Assembly (NCBI RefSeq): GCF_000003815.2 | Contig: NC_049986.1 | Coordinates: 25,073,630-25,137,629, forward strand | DNA from: Branchiostoma floridae | Lineage: Eukaryota; Chordata; Leptocardii; Amphioxiformes; Branchiostomatidae | Direction: 5' to 3' | DNA length: 64,000 nucleotides | Part shown: positions 52,521-63,833 of the stretch, one piece after another | Layout of the letters: each line of letters starts with the position of its first letter | How positions within the stretch are numbered: position 1 is the first letter of the stretch | Position numbers and translations under genes: made by a program | Notes under the pieces: model-generated | What the model was told of the DNA's origin: nothing | Database searches by the model: none | What the model saw: the letters and a program-made list of their open reading frames with translations, nothing else

Positions 52521-53089
52521 AGTTAAACATAAACAGTTCAAAGTGCTGTGAGTTTATAACACTAACAGCAGGCCGGTATAATTACGATTATCAGACTACG
52601 ATGATATCGTTACTCATCAGCCATCTTACCCTGGATTACCAGTTTAACGTGAGTAAGGTTTAACGCTGAGCTGCTCCATTTAGATTTAGTACCGCGTCAC
52701 CTGGGGTGATTACAAAACTTAATTAAATCTTACATCATCTATAAACCTAACTTAGATTATATGTCGATGATGAAGGTGATACGTCACATCCAGGTAATAA
52801 GATACGCCAAAATGAAGTTACTCAAGAAAATTGCCGACCGTTTGTAATATAACCTGCATTTGTATGTTTATGCCGTGTTTTTCTGATACCCAATGTAACA
52901 AATCTTACTCAATTCAGGGAGGCTACAGCTTCCTGCTCGTGTAAGTTTGCGTGTGTGAAATAAGTAAACAAAAAGTAAACCGGATAACTGCTTTTTGGCG
53001 TCAACAAAAAAGTCAAGGTCGGATGCGCCTGATGGCGCATAGGGCGGCGGCCATCTCCATTTCATTAGCCCTGGGCCACGCAACTCAGT

Positions 53090-53290
53090 GCAATCACTAC
53101 AGCAGAGGGCTAGTCCACTGGTAGTGGTGTGTGTTCAAATTCCATACTCTTTCCCGAATGCTGAGTTCTAAGCAGAGAAAGCAGCATGTACCATTTTTAA
53201 AGTCTTTGGTATGACTCGGCCGGGGATCGAACTCACGACCTACCGAATGCAAGGCGAACACTCTACACTCCTAGGTCATTGCACCGGGTT
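53090..53290 (-). mobile_element. tRNA-Ala-like SINE head, reverse
   Basis: On the minus strand: TAGAGTGTTCGCCTTGCATT, CGGTAGGTCGTGAGTTCGAT, CCCCGG, resembling the anticodon arm (TTGCAT) and T arm of tRNA-Ala. The D arm is damaged, so it is not a working tRNA gene. Confidence 0.5.
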
Positions 53291-53394
53291 TTTTTTTGCG
53301 TAACCTAGATAATCTGTCTACGGTTGTGTTACGTATTAGCTGTCATCTAAGCGAAGTTGACTTAAACTGTATCTCTGTTATATACTTTGTCTGA

Positions 53395-53475
53395 CCCTTA
53401 CCTCTCCCTCATGACCTCAATGAAAAGCGGCCTGCAGGCCGACTCGAGATTTCATGAATAAACAAAGGTTTAAAA
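53395..53475 (+). mobile_element. LINE 3' end fragment, copy 3
   Basis: CTCATGACCTCAATGAAAAG then CGGCCTGCAGGCCGACTCG and TTTCATGAATAAACAAAGG, the same block as at 950-1052 and (reverse) 14477-14580. Confidence 0.65.
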
Positions 53476-53484
53476 AAATATTGT

Positions 53485-53526
53485 ATGGGTAAACTGAAAT
53501 AGACATGTCTATTTCAGTTTACCCAT
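53485..53526. repeat. Perfect gapless 42-bp palindrome
   Basis: ATGGGTAAACTGAAATAGAC followed by A and then the exact reverse complement of the 21-base arm (centre ACATGT). No spacer and no mismatch. Flanking bases do not extend it. Confidence 0.97.
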
Positions 53527-53939
53527 TGCCGATGACTCATACATAGTTCCCTACTGCGCATGATGTCATCTAAACATCACTTCTGCTTGAGTTAACAGTG
53601 TGAGTATAAAAACCCCAGCACGCTGATGTAACACGACTATCGGGTTGTATCGTTAATCATCTGTCACCCCGGCAACTTCCGTTCTCAACACGCGCACTGT
53701 GCGGAGTGCGTGAGTTACGGCGAAACTTACCGCTGAAGGGACCCACTCAGGAACATGTATTCATTTAAAATTCAATGGATATCAAGTGCAGCTTATGAGA
53801 ATGTTTATACTCTGTGCCATATGTGACTAAGCTGGCTGCAAAGTTGTTCATTGAAGTGCAATAAACCATTTATTCATTAATTCATTCATGTGTTGTCTCC
53901 GTAGACTCTCGTACCCCCCATATCATAGCGTTCAAACCT

Positions 53940-54450
53940 AACCGAGAAGCCAAGCTTGATTGTGATTATCCTGAGTATCACCGTTACTTTTAGACGTCAC
54001 AGCAGACGTCCCTTTAACTTCTATTTGTATCGCTACGGGCCTTCGTACCCCAACGTGTCCTCGCGTCCCCTACAAGTCTCACGAAACGTGTAACTGGCCA
54101 AACTTTACCTGTCGGCCTTCGTGCCCTGAATGTTGCATTATCTCACTTCCAAAAGAAGTCAAGCAAGAAGTCCCTTTAATCATCTCAACTGCAGCTCTCG
54201 GCCTTCGTACCCTGAATGTCGCAATTTCCTCACGTGCATCACGAAGTCATGCTATAAGTCCCTATAATCACCGAAACTGTAGCTATGGGCCTTCGTACCC
54301 TGAATGTTGCAGTTTCCTCACGTGCATCACGAAGTCATGCTAGAAGTCCCTATAATCACCGAAACTGTAGCTATGGGCCTTCGTACCCCTGAATGTTGCA
54401 ATTTCCTCACGTGCATCACAAAGTCACGCTAGAAGTTTCTATAATCACCC
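53940..54450. repeat. ~105-bp tandem repeats
   Basis: Five units share GGGCCTTCGTACCCTGAATG, TTTCCTCACGTGCATCACGA, AGTCATGCTAGAAGTCCCTA and TAATCACCGAAACTGTAGCT; the two central units are nearly identical. Confidence 0.9.
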
Positions 54451-55700
54451 AAACTAAACAGCATTTTCCAGCCCGTCTCAGCTCGGAGATAAATCCCCAA
54501 ACTCTGAACTTTCCCGCCACTTACCGCTCCCGACATTAATGGGGTTCTTCATTGCTCCCCTAAGCCCCAGCGCCATCCGTCAGCCTCGGGAACGACAGCC
54601 GTTTTACCCATCAGTAGGTTGCGTGGGGCCACACGGTCTGGGCTCTGTGGGTCTCATTCACGCGTTCAACGTTTTTGAACTTGAGGAAACAACAATTTTC
54701 TACCATCTATTAAAACCGCACTAAAAGGTTGTCCAAGACATTGAAAACTAAAAAAGAACATGTATATATGGGAGTCCTGCAGTTCTATACGCACGTAGAG
54801 CAATAACAAGAAAAGCCACCAGGGTCCCAAAATATAGTTTAGAATTTCATAACAGTACATCCATAGCTTTTATGAGTTATCATGCTTTTAACAAAAATGA
54901 GCAAATATGTCGAATATTCTGAAAGAATACAACCTGTTTTTTTAATGTGCCATAATCTTTGTGCTCAATGATTTATACCTAATTTTGAAAGAATAATTTT
55001 TCTTTTTCATAACCCACATTTTTTCACAAGGTCGCATCAGTCTTAAAAGCGCCAGGGGACGTTTTCCAGGGTATGAACTTAGTCCGGCCTCAAACGCCTG
55101 TCGTGTTACACGGGCATCAGCGGGAACCCAGGGTTGTGTAACGCTTTTCACCCGGGGCCATCAATCGTCCAATTGTCGTAAACCCTCCGACAGCTGATCG
55201 ATAATTACGACAGCGAGCAGACTGTTGGGGGGTACTAATTCCGGACGAGTCTATCAAGGAATTCCCATGGGGGTGGGTGGGCTGGTCGGACATGCTTCAC
55301 ATCTGGAACGGAATAAAAAGCTCCATGATATTTTACGACCGAAGGCTAACTCATATCCATAAATCAGCGGGTAAAATGAAAAGTGCATCCAGATAAAAGC
55401 TTCAGCTGGAATCGAACGCAGTACATCAGTCTTTATGTAGCCTAAACTTTGCCTTTAAGAAGTTGTGAAGACGTATAGCCTGATCTTTAAGGAGTTCCAC
55501 CGTTAAGAACACGAGAGTTGAGACCATCTGTACTACTTAGTTGCTGAAAACTGAAGTTACCAGATGTGGATGGCGTGTTTAGTGGGTATTCAATATTTGG
55601 TTCTTCATGGAAAGTACAAGTGCCAGTCACATGTGTGTAACATCTGTCTTAGATACGTTTTAGAGCCAGAAGAATAGAAGGATGTATATATAAACGACCC
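54451..55700. other. Intergenic, no gene seen
   Basis: 54895-55010 (GTCGAATATTCTGAAAGAAT, GTGCCATAATCTTTGTGCTC) resembles 57845-57950, a dispersed or segmentally duplicated block. No exon is supported. Confidence 0.45.
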
Positions 55701-55707
55701 TTTTTCA

Positions 55708-55835
55708 ACCATCGCCACGAGCCTCTACCAGGCTCCTATCTAGCTATGGTCGACAACTGTACTCCTTAGCCAGTCTATTTGACCAGTTTCTACTGTTTTT
55801 CCAGCGGTTTGTGAAGCCTGGTAGAGGCTAGCTTC
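55708..55835. mobile_element. Small inverted-repeat element
   Basis: GAGCCTCTACCAGGCT at the left and AGCCTGGTAGAGGCT at the right enclose about 95 bp. Possibly a MITE; family not recognised. Confidence 0.6.
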
Positions 55836-55929
55836 TCACCGAAGACAATGACATTGTATAACGGCTAATCACACACATATCTCATTGTAATTTCCACCCT
55901 ACACATTGTCGTTACGTTACGTAACGTTA

Positions 55930-56140
55930 GGGTTGCTGACCCGAAGATGTCCTGGGTTCGAGCCCCATGATATGCTCCGACGCTGTGCCCCTAGGAAAGT
56001 CACCTGACTCCATTCAGGTTAAAATGGTTAGGAACGCGCCTCGGATAGGTCGTTAAATGGAGGTCCAATGAGGAGAGCCAGACGTCCGTCAAGTCAATGC
56101 ATCCACCACACTTATCGGGAAGTGTAGGCGTCCTTCTGGG
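55930..56140 (+). mobile_element. tRNA-SINE family copy
   Basis: B-box-like CTGGGTTCGAGCCCC, then GTGCCCCTAGGAAAGTCACC, CGCCTCGGATAGGTCGTTAA, ATGGAGGTCC, GAGGAGAGCCAGAC, CACACTTATCGGGAAGTGTA. It abuts a LINE 3' fragment. Confidence 0.7.
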
Positions 56141-56440
56141 TGGATAAAATGAATCTGCACAGATCTGCACAGCCCAACGCAGAACCAGAGGAAGTCACAT
56201 GCTTAAATATCAGCAAATTACATCCAAAAGGTACTGCTTCAGATTTTCCTTTTTCCCTCGCACAGTTGTTGAGTGGAATAAGCTGCCGGGGCGCATTGCC
56301 CAGGCCCCGTCAGTCGAGGCCTGTAAGGCCGGTTTGGCTTGTTTACCCTAATCCGCACGCCCCCCCCCCCCTTTAACGATGCCCCAGCGGGTAGTTAGAG
56401 GGTAGCAAAATACAAACAAACAAACAAACAAACTTCAAGC
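56140..56440 (+). mobile_element. LINE (CR1/Jockey-type) 3' end with (CAAA)n tail
   Basis: The plus-strand frame starting near 56238 reads FRFSFFPRTVVEWNKLPGRI, then AQAPSVEACKAGLACLP and stop. The FFPRTVxEWNxLP...APSxxAxKxxL motif is the usual C-terminus of LINE reverse-transcriptase ORFs. It is followed by a 3' UTR and ACAAACAAACAAACAAAC. 5'-truncated. Confidence 0.8.
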
Positions 56441-56493
56441 AGGACTACACCGGTCTGCTTTACAGTACAAATATCCTATTATAACCTAGCTAC

Positions 56494-57345
56494 ACCTCCG
56501 TATGCCTGTAGCTCCGTATGCCTGTAGCTCCGCATGTCTGTAGCTCCGTATGCCTGTAGCTCCGTGTGCCTGTAGCTCAGTATGCCTGTAGTTCCGTATA
56601 CCTATAGCTCCGTATGCCTGCAGCTCCGTATGCTTGTAGCTCCGTATGCCTGTAGCTCCGCATGCCTGTAGCTCAGTATGCCTGTAGCTACGTATGCCTG
56701 CAGCTCCGTATGCCTGTAGCTCCGTATGCCTGTAGCTCCGTATGCCTGTAGCTCCGTATGCCTGTAGCTCCGTATGCCTGTAGCTCCGTATGCCTGTAGC
56801 TCCGTATGCCTGTAGCTCCGTATGCCTGCAGCTCCGTATGCTTGTAGCTCCGTATGCCTGTAGCTCCGCATGCCTGTAGCTCAGTATGCCTGTAGCTACG
56901 TATGCCTGCAGCTCCGTATGCCTGTAGCTCCGTATGCCTGTAGCTCCGTATGCCTGTAGCTCCGTATGCCTGTAGCTCCGTATGCCTGCAGCTCCGTATG
57001 CCTGTAGCTCCGTATGCCTGTAGCTCCGTATGCCTGTAGCTCCGTATGCCTGCAGCTCCGTATGCCTGTAGCTCCGCATGCCTGTAGCTCAGTATGCCTG
57101 TAGCTCCGTATGCCTGCAGCTCCGTATGCCTGTAGCTCCGTATGCCTGTAGCTCCGTATGCCTGTAGCTCCGTATGCCTGTAGCTCCGTATGCCTGTAGC
57201 TACGTATGCCTGTAGCTACGTATGCCTGTAGCTACGTATGCCTGTAGCTCAGTGTGCTACATGTGTCTAAACACATTTCCGTATGCCTGCAGCTCCGTAT
57301 GCCTGCAGCTCCATATGCCTGTAGCTCCGTATGCCTGTAGCTCAG
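56494..57345. repeat. 16-bp minisatellite with 208-bp higher-order period
   Basis: About 53 units of CTCCGTATGCCTGTAG. The variant series CTGCAG, CTTGTAG, CCGCATG, CTCAGTATG, CTACGTATG appears at 56616-56700 and again at 56824-56908, exactly 208 bp (13 units) apart. Sixteen is not a multiple of three, so long open frames arise in several frames by chance. Confidence 0.97.
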
Positions 57346-59090
57346 TGTGCTACATGTGTATAAACATAGATCTGTATGTTGTTAATCCATTTGTTGATAT
57401 AGGCCATGGGCCTGAAGCAAACAATGAAAAAAAAGTAGGATAAACTTGAAATTTCTGTACGCGCCCCGATCCCTCATGTGTCACCCCTGTACTCTTGACA
57501 CCCGTAGTAACAGGGTGATCATCTCCGGTAAGATTCCATCTCACGCTTTTCTGCCTTTTATGGGCTGAACTGACGAGGGGGAATGAAATCATTTTTCTTC
57601 TGTTGTTCAGTTCAGTTCCTTTTATCCACAGAGGTGAGAACATTGGAAACCGAGGACAGATATATAGTCAATCTTAAATTTACGATAGGACAAGAACAAC
57701 TTACATACCAAATGTTTTGGCAATACATTTGTTTGCGTTATGTTGCTAAACTACCGCTGCACACACCCCTATAGACATCACCCCTGTAGACAGGCTCTAC
57801 CAAAAATTTTGGTCATAAAAAAAACGAAAAATAATTAGTGGATATGTCGAATATCAATATCCTTCTGAAAGAAGACAACCCGAGAAATCGCGATTGAAGA
57901 ATTTGGGGTTTTATGTGCCACAATCTTTGTGCTCAGTGATTTATATACCTATTTCTGCTGAGGGGGATGACATGTTTCTTCTGTTCAGTTCAGATCAGTG
58001 CATCGACAGAGGTGACACCAGTATCTACAAAAGTTGTTTAATTCTGGTGCATAAAATGACAAGACGAATGGAAACATCTGGAAACCAAGGACAGACGCTT
58101 AATGGAATGTTTCATTCGGGCGGGCGCGAGGCAAGGATGCAATATATACAATCTGCCTGGGGTATTCTTCATGAAAATGTCAGGTATATAACTGTTGTAA
58201 AAATCACTCCCCGCAGTGTCAGATCCGGGAGACTCCTAGGATGTTGATGCCATGTTTTAATGTCGTTTTGCTACTATTATAACCCAGAATCTAGAGTTAG
58301 TTTTTAGAGTAGAGTAGAAACTTGCTAAACTGTTTTAAACTGTTTGTTGTACCAATTTAATGTTCCCTGCATTAAACTCTCTTCGTGATTGATCCATGTT
58401 GATGTTGTTGCGCTGTATCTGGGTTTTCCCCTGAAGGCAACGGTTCCCCTTGTGAAATAGATAAGCAATACTAACAGCACCTAGTCTTCCGTATCACCCG
58501 AGGTACCCGACCACCACCCCGGGAAAACAAAACAAAAAATGCGATAACATCACATTTATCGTCGGAATCCGGTCTTCGAATCATCGACAGAGGCGCACTC
58601 GGTGATCGCGAGGTGCGTTCGAATTGTTTTATGGAAGTCGGCCGAGCGAGGTGATAACAGAAGTCATCATCATCGTTTGTCACCCTCATGATGAGGTGCA
58701 GCAAGTGAAGTTTGACTCCCAGTACAGTCTGTCATAACATGTACAGTAGTAGCCTGGGCCTGGGTGTAATAACAACCCAAGTTATCACCCGTATCGAACG
58801 TTATCACGGCCCAGATACGACATAAATACAACACAATACAACACAACACAATACAGTTATTTCGTATTGCCGTTCCGCCTCGATCTCTTTGCCTATGCAA
58901 TCCTGCCCTCCAGGCCTCCTTTAATGGTGACCTGTAGTGATAATGAATGTTGGTAACAAACCCTGTAATCTCCAAATCAGCTGTGCGGGAAAGTTCCGAT
59001 ACTCCATGTGAGAAGAATCCGTCTTGTCGGAACAGAACGATGCCGGCTATTCATCAGGTCCTGCTGTTCTATAAAAATGCTCACACGTCG
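57346..59090. other. Intergenic, no gene seen
   Basis: A plus-strand frame of 117 codons at 57894-58247 partly overlaps a duplicated block (see 54895-55010 and 57560-57640, CTTCTGTTGTTCAGTTCAG) and lacks motifs. 58285-58380 matches a LINE-like 3' UTR at 38500-38600. Confidence 0.4.
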
Positions 59091-59094
59091 TTTT

Positions 59095-59255
59095 TCATGG
59101 GTTATCTAATAGCCTCTGTAGCAGGCTTCACGGGTAGGCGTCGTTACTCACGGGTTATCTAATAGCCTCTGTAGCAGGCTTCACGGGTGGGGCTTCGTTT
59201 TTTACGGGTTATCTAAATTGATAGCCTCTGTAGCAGGCATCACGAGTAGGTTTTT
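59095..59255 (+). repeat. Three ~55-60-bp tandem repeats
   Basis: GGGTTATCTAATAGCCTCTG then TAGCAGGCTTCACGGGTAGG occurs three times; the third has a 4-bp insertion (AAATTG). Confidence 0.95.
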
Positions 59256-59740
59256 TTTTCCTGATGGAGGCATCTCAGTTCTATTTCATACTACCTAAAA
59301 TAATAACACCAGGTCGGCAGACCAGAAGATACAGCAGTTTCCTTGTACACAATCAGTAATGCTTTTAATGATAGCTGTGCTCATACGTCATTTCCGTCCC
59401 TTCCATCAGATAATCGTCATGACACACACGTCATTTCCGGCAGCCCAGACCCCACACATGCCTGATATTACTTGATGTTGACACGGATGAGCTGGCCTTG
59501 AGATGAGCTTCTCGTCAGTTATTAGTCCTGTCTATGAAATGTATTGACATCGTTTATACCTTTCTGCCATATAAATCTCCCCACTGCCGTGCAGACCCAA
59601 TCTTACCATGTTAACTATGTTGGACCTGTAAGACGGAAATTGGAATATTTTATCAGCGAAATCTGTCTTGCCTTAAACGATCTGCCGAGCTCATCATCGT
59701 TCTGCTCGGTCCCATAAACACGCCGATCCGTCATGTCTGA
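59256..59740. other. Intergenic, no gene seen
   Basis: No exon, array or transposon end recognised. Confidence 0.4.
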
Positions 59741-59745
59741 TGTCT

Positions 59746-59980
59746 AAAGCTAAGGGAACAACCCGCCGTACGTGCAATTACGTGCTGCCTACGTGCCAAA
59801 ACGTGGGCAATCTTATGGGATCCGTAAGTGGTAAGTATTGACTCCGTTTACGTGCCAGTACGGGCGACGCGCCTGCCCTATATATACAGCCTGGACGTTT
59901 TCAGAAATACGTGGCGGACGTGGCCTCCCAAAAAACGTACGGACAGATTGCACGTCCGGCGGGTTGTGGCCTTAGCTTAA
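59746..59980. mobile_element. ACGT-rich MITE, copy 2
   Basis: AAGCTAAGGGAACAACCCGC at the left and the inverted GCGGGTTGTGGCCTTAGCTT at the right; internal CAATTACGTGCTGCCTACGTG and CCAAAACGTGGGCAATC shared with 20179-20425. Confidence 0.85.
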
Positions 59981-60408
59981 TGCAGCCAGTCTGGACATTA
60001 CCCTTGGCATTTATGTTGGTACTTCTATCTTGAAAAAAACAACAACAGTCGGTCATCAACGGATTGTTCAGCGTCATATTTGTACACAGAAAATCGAATG
60101 TTGGTATATTCCAACACTTCTCCTTCGGAAATGATCAAATCTTAAATTATAGACTTTATGGCGTCTCTTTAAATAGAATTGAAACATTTATGTCAGCAAA
60201 CCATGATCTTAATCGTCTCCTTGTCCCATAAATTTGCTGATAGTGGTACATCATCGTTGCCTGTATCAAAAAAATTGTATTGCAAACCCATTCTTATCAT
60301 GAAGGTCCGCAGCCTAGATAATAAAATTTAGTAGGAACATTGTGCTGTTTTTAATATCAGCAACGAGCAGCCTACACCCAATGATTCGCCTCGCTTATCG
60401 TAACGGTT
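59981..60408. other. Intergenic, no gene seen
   Basis: AT-rich single-copy-looking sequence; nothing recognised. Confidence 0.4.
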
Positions 60409-60410
60409 TT

Positions 60411-61482
60411 TTACCTCCATGAAAAAATGGAGGTATAGTTTGAGTGTGTCTGTGTGTGTGTGTGTGTAAGAGTGTGTGTGTCTGTGTGTCCGCATATTTG
60501 TGGTCATCATAACTTGAGAACCTCTTGATGGACTACGATGATATTTGNNNNNNNNNNNNNNNNNNNNNNNNNNNNNNNNNNNNNNNNNNNNNNNNNNNNN
60601 NNNNNNNNNNNNNNNNNNNNNNNNNNNNNNNNNNNNNNNNNNNNNNNNNNNNNNNNNNNNNNNNNNNNNNNNNNNNNNNNNNNNNNNNNNNNNNNNNNNN
60701 NNNNNNNNAAAAATGCGTAAGTTTGGGCCCCCTAGCGTCTAGTTTGGGAATAGCAGGGGCATTTTTGTCAAAAACTTCTGACGAGGATAACTCAAGAAGG
60801 GAACAACGGATTTTCATGATTTTTGGTATGTAGGTACCTTAGACAATGTTGTACAAGATTAAATACCAATTATGCAAAATAGGAGTACATTTGCATAATT
60901 AATGAGGATATTATATCATGTCAGTTTTTTCAATGTATCTCTTGTCCTGGATGTGATATGGTCTTGACATTTGGCTGGTAGATAGCTTGCAGTGTCATGA
61001 CAAAGTGGGGCAGGTTTCAGCCCCCTAACATTTTATTTTGGAACTGCAGGGGCATTTTTGTCAAGACATTCTAAAGAGGATAACTGCAGAAAGGATTGAT
61101 GGATTGGCATCATATTAGGCATGCGGGTACCCTAGGCAAAGATGTTCATAATTATATACATTTTATGTAAATGAGGACTTAATTTGCATAATTAATGAGG
61201 AGATTGTATAATTCCATTGTTTTCAATAACTGGACTTCAATACATGTAATACATGTTAACTATGATAGGTGGAATATAAGCAGATACCAAATATGATAAT
61301 GAGGAACTTATTTGCATAATTTATGTAAAAATTGCAAAAATGCTTTATGATTAATAATGGGAATTTTATAATTGTGACATGTGTACGTTAGTCAATGATG
61401 AACAATACCATGCATAAATTATGTTAATGTGTTAGTCAATTGCATGAAATTTACGAAAGCTCTAAATTTTCATGGAGGTATG
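60411..61482. mobile_element. AT-rich repeat element bounded by CATGGAGGT
   Basis: Starts ACCTCCATGAAAAAATGGAG and ends TTTTCATGGAGGTATG, so the ends are inverted relative to each other. The interior has direct half-repeats: CAGGGGCATTTTTGTCAA (60750 and 61048), GAGGATAACTC/TGCAGAA, and TTTGCATAATTAATGAGGA (60890, 61191, and variants). A fragment resembling its left part is at 49640-49740. The assembly gap lies inside. Confidence 0.6.
60548..60708. other. Assembly gap (161 N)
   Basis: Run of N. Coding frames across it are meaningless. Confidence 1.
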
Positions 61483-61751
61483 AGGTCGCCGAACTCTAGT
61501 ATTATCTACAGTGACAAAATGACTTGTTTTTCATGTAATGTTATGTAATGCAGATAATGCACCTAAAACACACCACAAAACGCTACCAAACATACCTACC
61601 CCGGCAAAGGTAGGAAAAAGATATCAGACTTTAAGAATAGAAATGTAACCTACTGCATGGTTTAATACGATGGGAATGATACATTCGGTTTCTCATGCAT
61701 TATCCTCTAGATAACTCATCACAGTGTACTGTCATTTTTATGTGCCTTTAG

Positions 61752-62005
61752 AGTTCACCTCTGACTTAAACAGGATAAATGGAACATGTAAGAAACATAA
61801 AGTTGGTCACAATAGACTTATCCTTGATTACAGGACACAGGAATCCACTGGTAACGCACTTAGCTTCAGCAATGGGAACAGGAAGTCATCCAAAATCAAC
61901 TTAGCTCTTAAAACAGCTTACAGAAAATCGGCAAAAATGAAATTCATCTGTGACAAGAAGACATGGCGGATCATTGGAAACCAAATTGAACTTAGTGCAG
62001 AGTAA
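61752..62005 (+). CDS. Candidate terminal exon of an unidentified gene
   Basis: A strong acceptor (GTCATTTTTATGTGCCTTTAG) is followed by 254 nt open to TAA: FTSDLNRINGTCKKHKVGHN, RLILDYRTQESTGNALSFSN, then a Lys-rich part and KKTWRIIGNQIELSAE. It enters with two bases of a split codon. Codon use is A/T-richer than in the decarboxylase. I do not recognise the family. Earlier exons would have to lie to the left in or beyond the repeat-rich stretch; none was found. Confidence 0.4.
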
Positions 62006-63068
62006 AAGTCGGGTTGTAAGTTAGTTAAACATGAAATATACTGTAAACCACAATGTACAATATCTAAAATGATATCAAGATAATACCGTTACACATCTGT
62101 AACTTGAAATCATATCTAGGGAAGTGTTCCTAAACCTGGCTCTACCACATATACAGTAGGGTTTTTGAACATACCATTGTATAATTAGGGGGGGGGCGAC
62201 ATATTTATTTATATGTACACAAAACATATGTAACAGTGCATACATTCAAGATAAATGATTTAAAAAGAAGAAGAAACCTAGACCTACTCATTAAGTCAAA
62301 TCAGTAAAATCCGGAGGGCGCAAGGTAAAAGTTGTGTGCATCTGACATTTTTATACATACGGTATTGCTTTATGTAATGATATTTGTATTTATTGCACTA
62401 TTGCTGTTACTGTTTGCTGACCTAACAGGGACGTTTCCTGTGTTGTTATGCCATGTATGTATGTTTTACATTTCACAGACCCTTGACCTTATTCTACATG
62501 TCTACAACCTATAATATAGAATCACTTTAACTTATTAATTCTAGCAGTCCACAGCCGTCTGTTCCTAGCTTGTCCAGCTAACAGTTCGAAGGATGAGTGT
62601 TCGCAATCCATCAGCAAGGAACCTTCAGGCGGGTTCATGCCATATTTAAACATTGCTCACTCTAACACCGTCTTAAGCCCTGCTTCTGGGCCATCAGGTG
62701 GACACTGCTAATTATCTAAAATGAATTAATTACTCCTCGTGACGTAAGAAATCTGCGTGGTTCTCAGTGTGGGAACGTGTCAAGGTCAGAACAAGATGGC
62801 TCATAGAGAACGGTTTCAGTTTACATCGAATCCAGGCCAAAACATCTTCTTGCAACCACTCCATTCATGTGTCTTGGTGTGTATAACAAAATTGTTAACT
62901 GCATGCATGCACTGCAGCCTAGCGAAGTGTATGTCTACTGCATGTACTTATAATCAACATTCTTGTGATGATGGCAATAACCTTGTCAGTCAGTGACCCA
63001 CCTGATTTTGATTGGTGTAGAGCCATTGACGTCATGCATAAATTATTGACAACGTACAAGCAAAGAAA
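62006..63068. other. Intergenic, no gene seen
   Basis: No exon or array is recognised. A run of seven G lies near 62190. Confidence 0.4.
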
Positions 63069-63833
63069 TTACAACATGCGCAGAACGGTCAGGGTAACCG
63101 TGAGCAGCGCAGGCGCTGACAGTCCAGCCTTTGACCCGGAACTTCTCCCCTTCCACTTCCTTCCGGTTGGTGGGTTTCCGGTTCCGTTGGGGCAGATGGG
63201 AAGGGTGGAGGTGACGGCGTTGCTTCGGGCTCGCATCGGGGTGGTGCTCGGGGCGGGGTCCGCCTGGTCCCCGCCGCCTTGGCCCTGGCCGCCCCCTGGG
63301 GATGGCAGGATGGTCTGGTGGTTAGGGTTATGGACTTGTGCCCTTGGGAAAGGCACTCTACACGACTTTCTTCAATTCACGGAGGTGGGAATGAGTACCT
63401 AACTGCGGTGAGTGGCGTTTTAGGCGTTTCTCGGGTAAGACTTGAAATGGAGGCCCCCTGGTTCGGGAGAGCCACACCACGAGCACGTTAAAGAACCCAA
63501 CACACTTATTGACAACAGTAGGGGTCCTTCTTGATGTGAGTGGATCAAACCTTACAGTCTGATCTCCGGGCTGACATCTTGAAAAGGTGTTAGTCACCTG
63601 TTATGTCAATCCTTCAACAAATGAGGTCAATCGAAGTGACTGAATTAACGAACAAACAAACAAACAAATAAACAAACAAACAAACCCCGTGGTTCCCGTG
63701 ACGGCCCCGTCCCGCCAGGAGCACCCGTGACGTCACCCAACGGAATGCATGTCGGCATCGCGTCGGTCTGTGCGCGCACTGATACACACCCCAGGCACAG
63801 TAAAGCGGCCACCAGACCGTGAGCCGTCTTCAT
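63069..63833 (-). CDS. Candidate small secreted protein, two coding exons
   Basis: Joins 63833-63737 and 63295-63069 on the minus strand, 107 residues. Exon 1 follows an acceptor (TTCTTCTTCTACAG) with 13 nt of leader, then MKTAHGLVAALLCLGCVSVR-AQTD, a classical signal peptide with likely cleavage after VRA. Donor TTGG|GTGACG; exon 2 acceptor CTGCCATCCCCAG restores phase through a Gly codon. Mature part: Gly-rich start, TSTLPICPNGTGNPPTGRKW (one NGT sequon) and a hydrophobic C-terminus (ALLTVTLTVL) that could be a GPI signal. No family recognised; exon 2 might continue by splicing instead of ending here. Confidence 0.5.
63305..63690 (+). mobile_element. tRNA-SINE family copy with (CAAA)n tail
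   Basis: GACTTGTGCCCTTGGGAAAG, ACACGACTTTCTTCAATTCA, GGGAGAGCCACACCACGAGC, GTTAAAGAACCCAACACACT and GAGTGGATCAAACCTTACAG, ending in ACAAACAAACAAACAAATAA. It lies in the intron of the candidate secreted-protein gene. The tail type equals that of the LINE 3' end at 56140-56440, suggesting LINE-driven retroposition. Confidence 0.8.

Larger units (their letters stand above)
48960..52720 (-). repeat. Long degenerate array, 49-52.7 kb
   Basis: Words recur many times at irregular spacing: AACACTAACAGCAGGC, GGGTAAACAGTGTGACGTGC then TGTGGGTTTA, ATCATCNGTCAGCTAAGTTT, CCCAGATTATCAGTT, and (minus strand) CAGGCGGCGGAG|GTACTTAG/C, a donor-like edge seen near 49020, 49893, 50288, 50732 and 50903. 49060-49160 and 49480-49570 are close copies (AGCATTAACAACAGAC, GTAACAGGAGTA). 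A MITE and a SINE lie inside. No coding frame is supported. Confidence 0.55.

Noticed and set aside
53150-53290. Functional tRNA-Ala gene (minus strand)
   Set aside because: D arm and acceptor stem are degraded; body continues as in a SINE.
56486-57079. 197-codon minus-strand frame of 16-residue repeats
   Set aside because: Product of the 16-bp minisatellite; open in more than one frame because 16 is not a multiple of three.
60525-60833. Frames across the N run
   Set aside because: They exist only because N codons were not read as stops.
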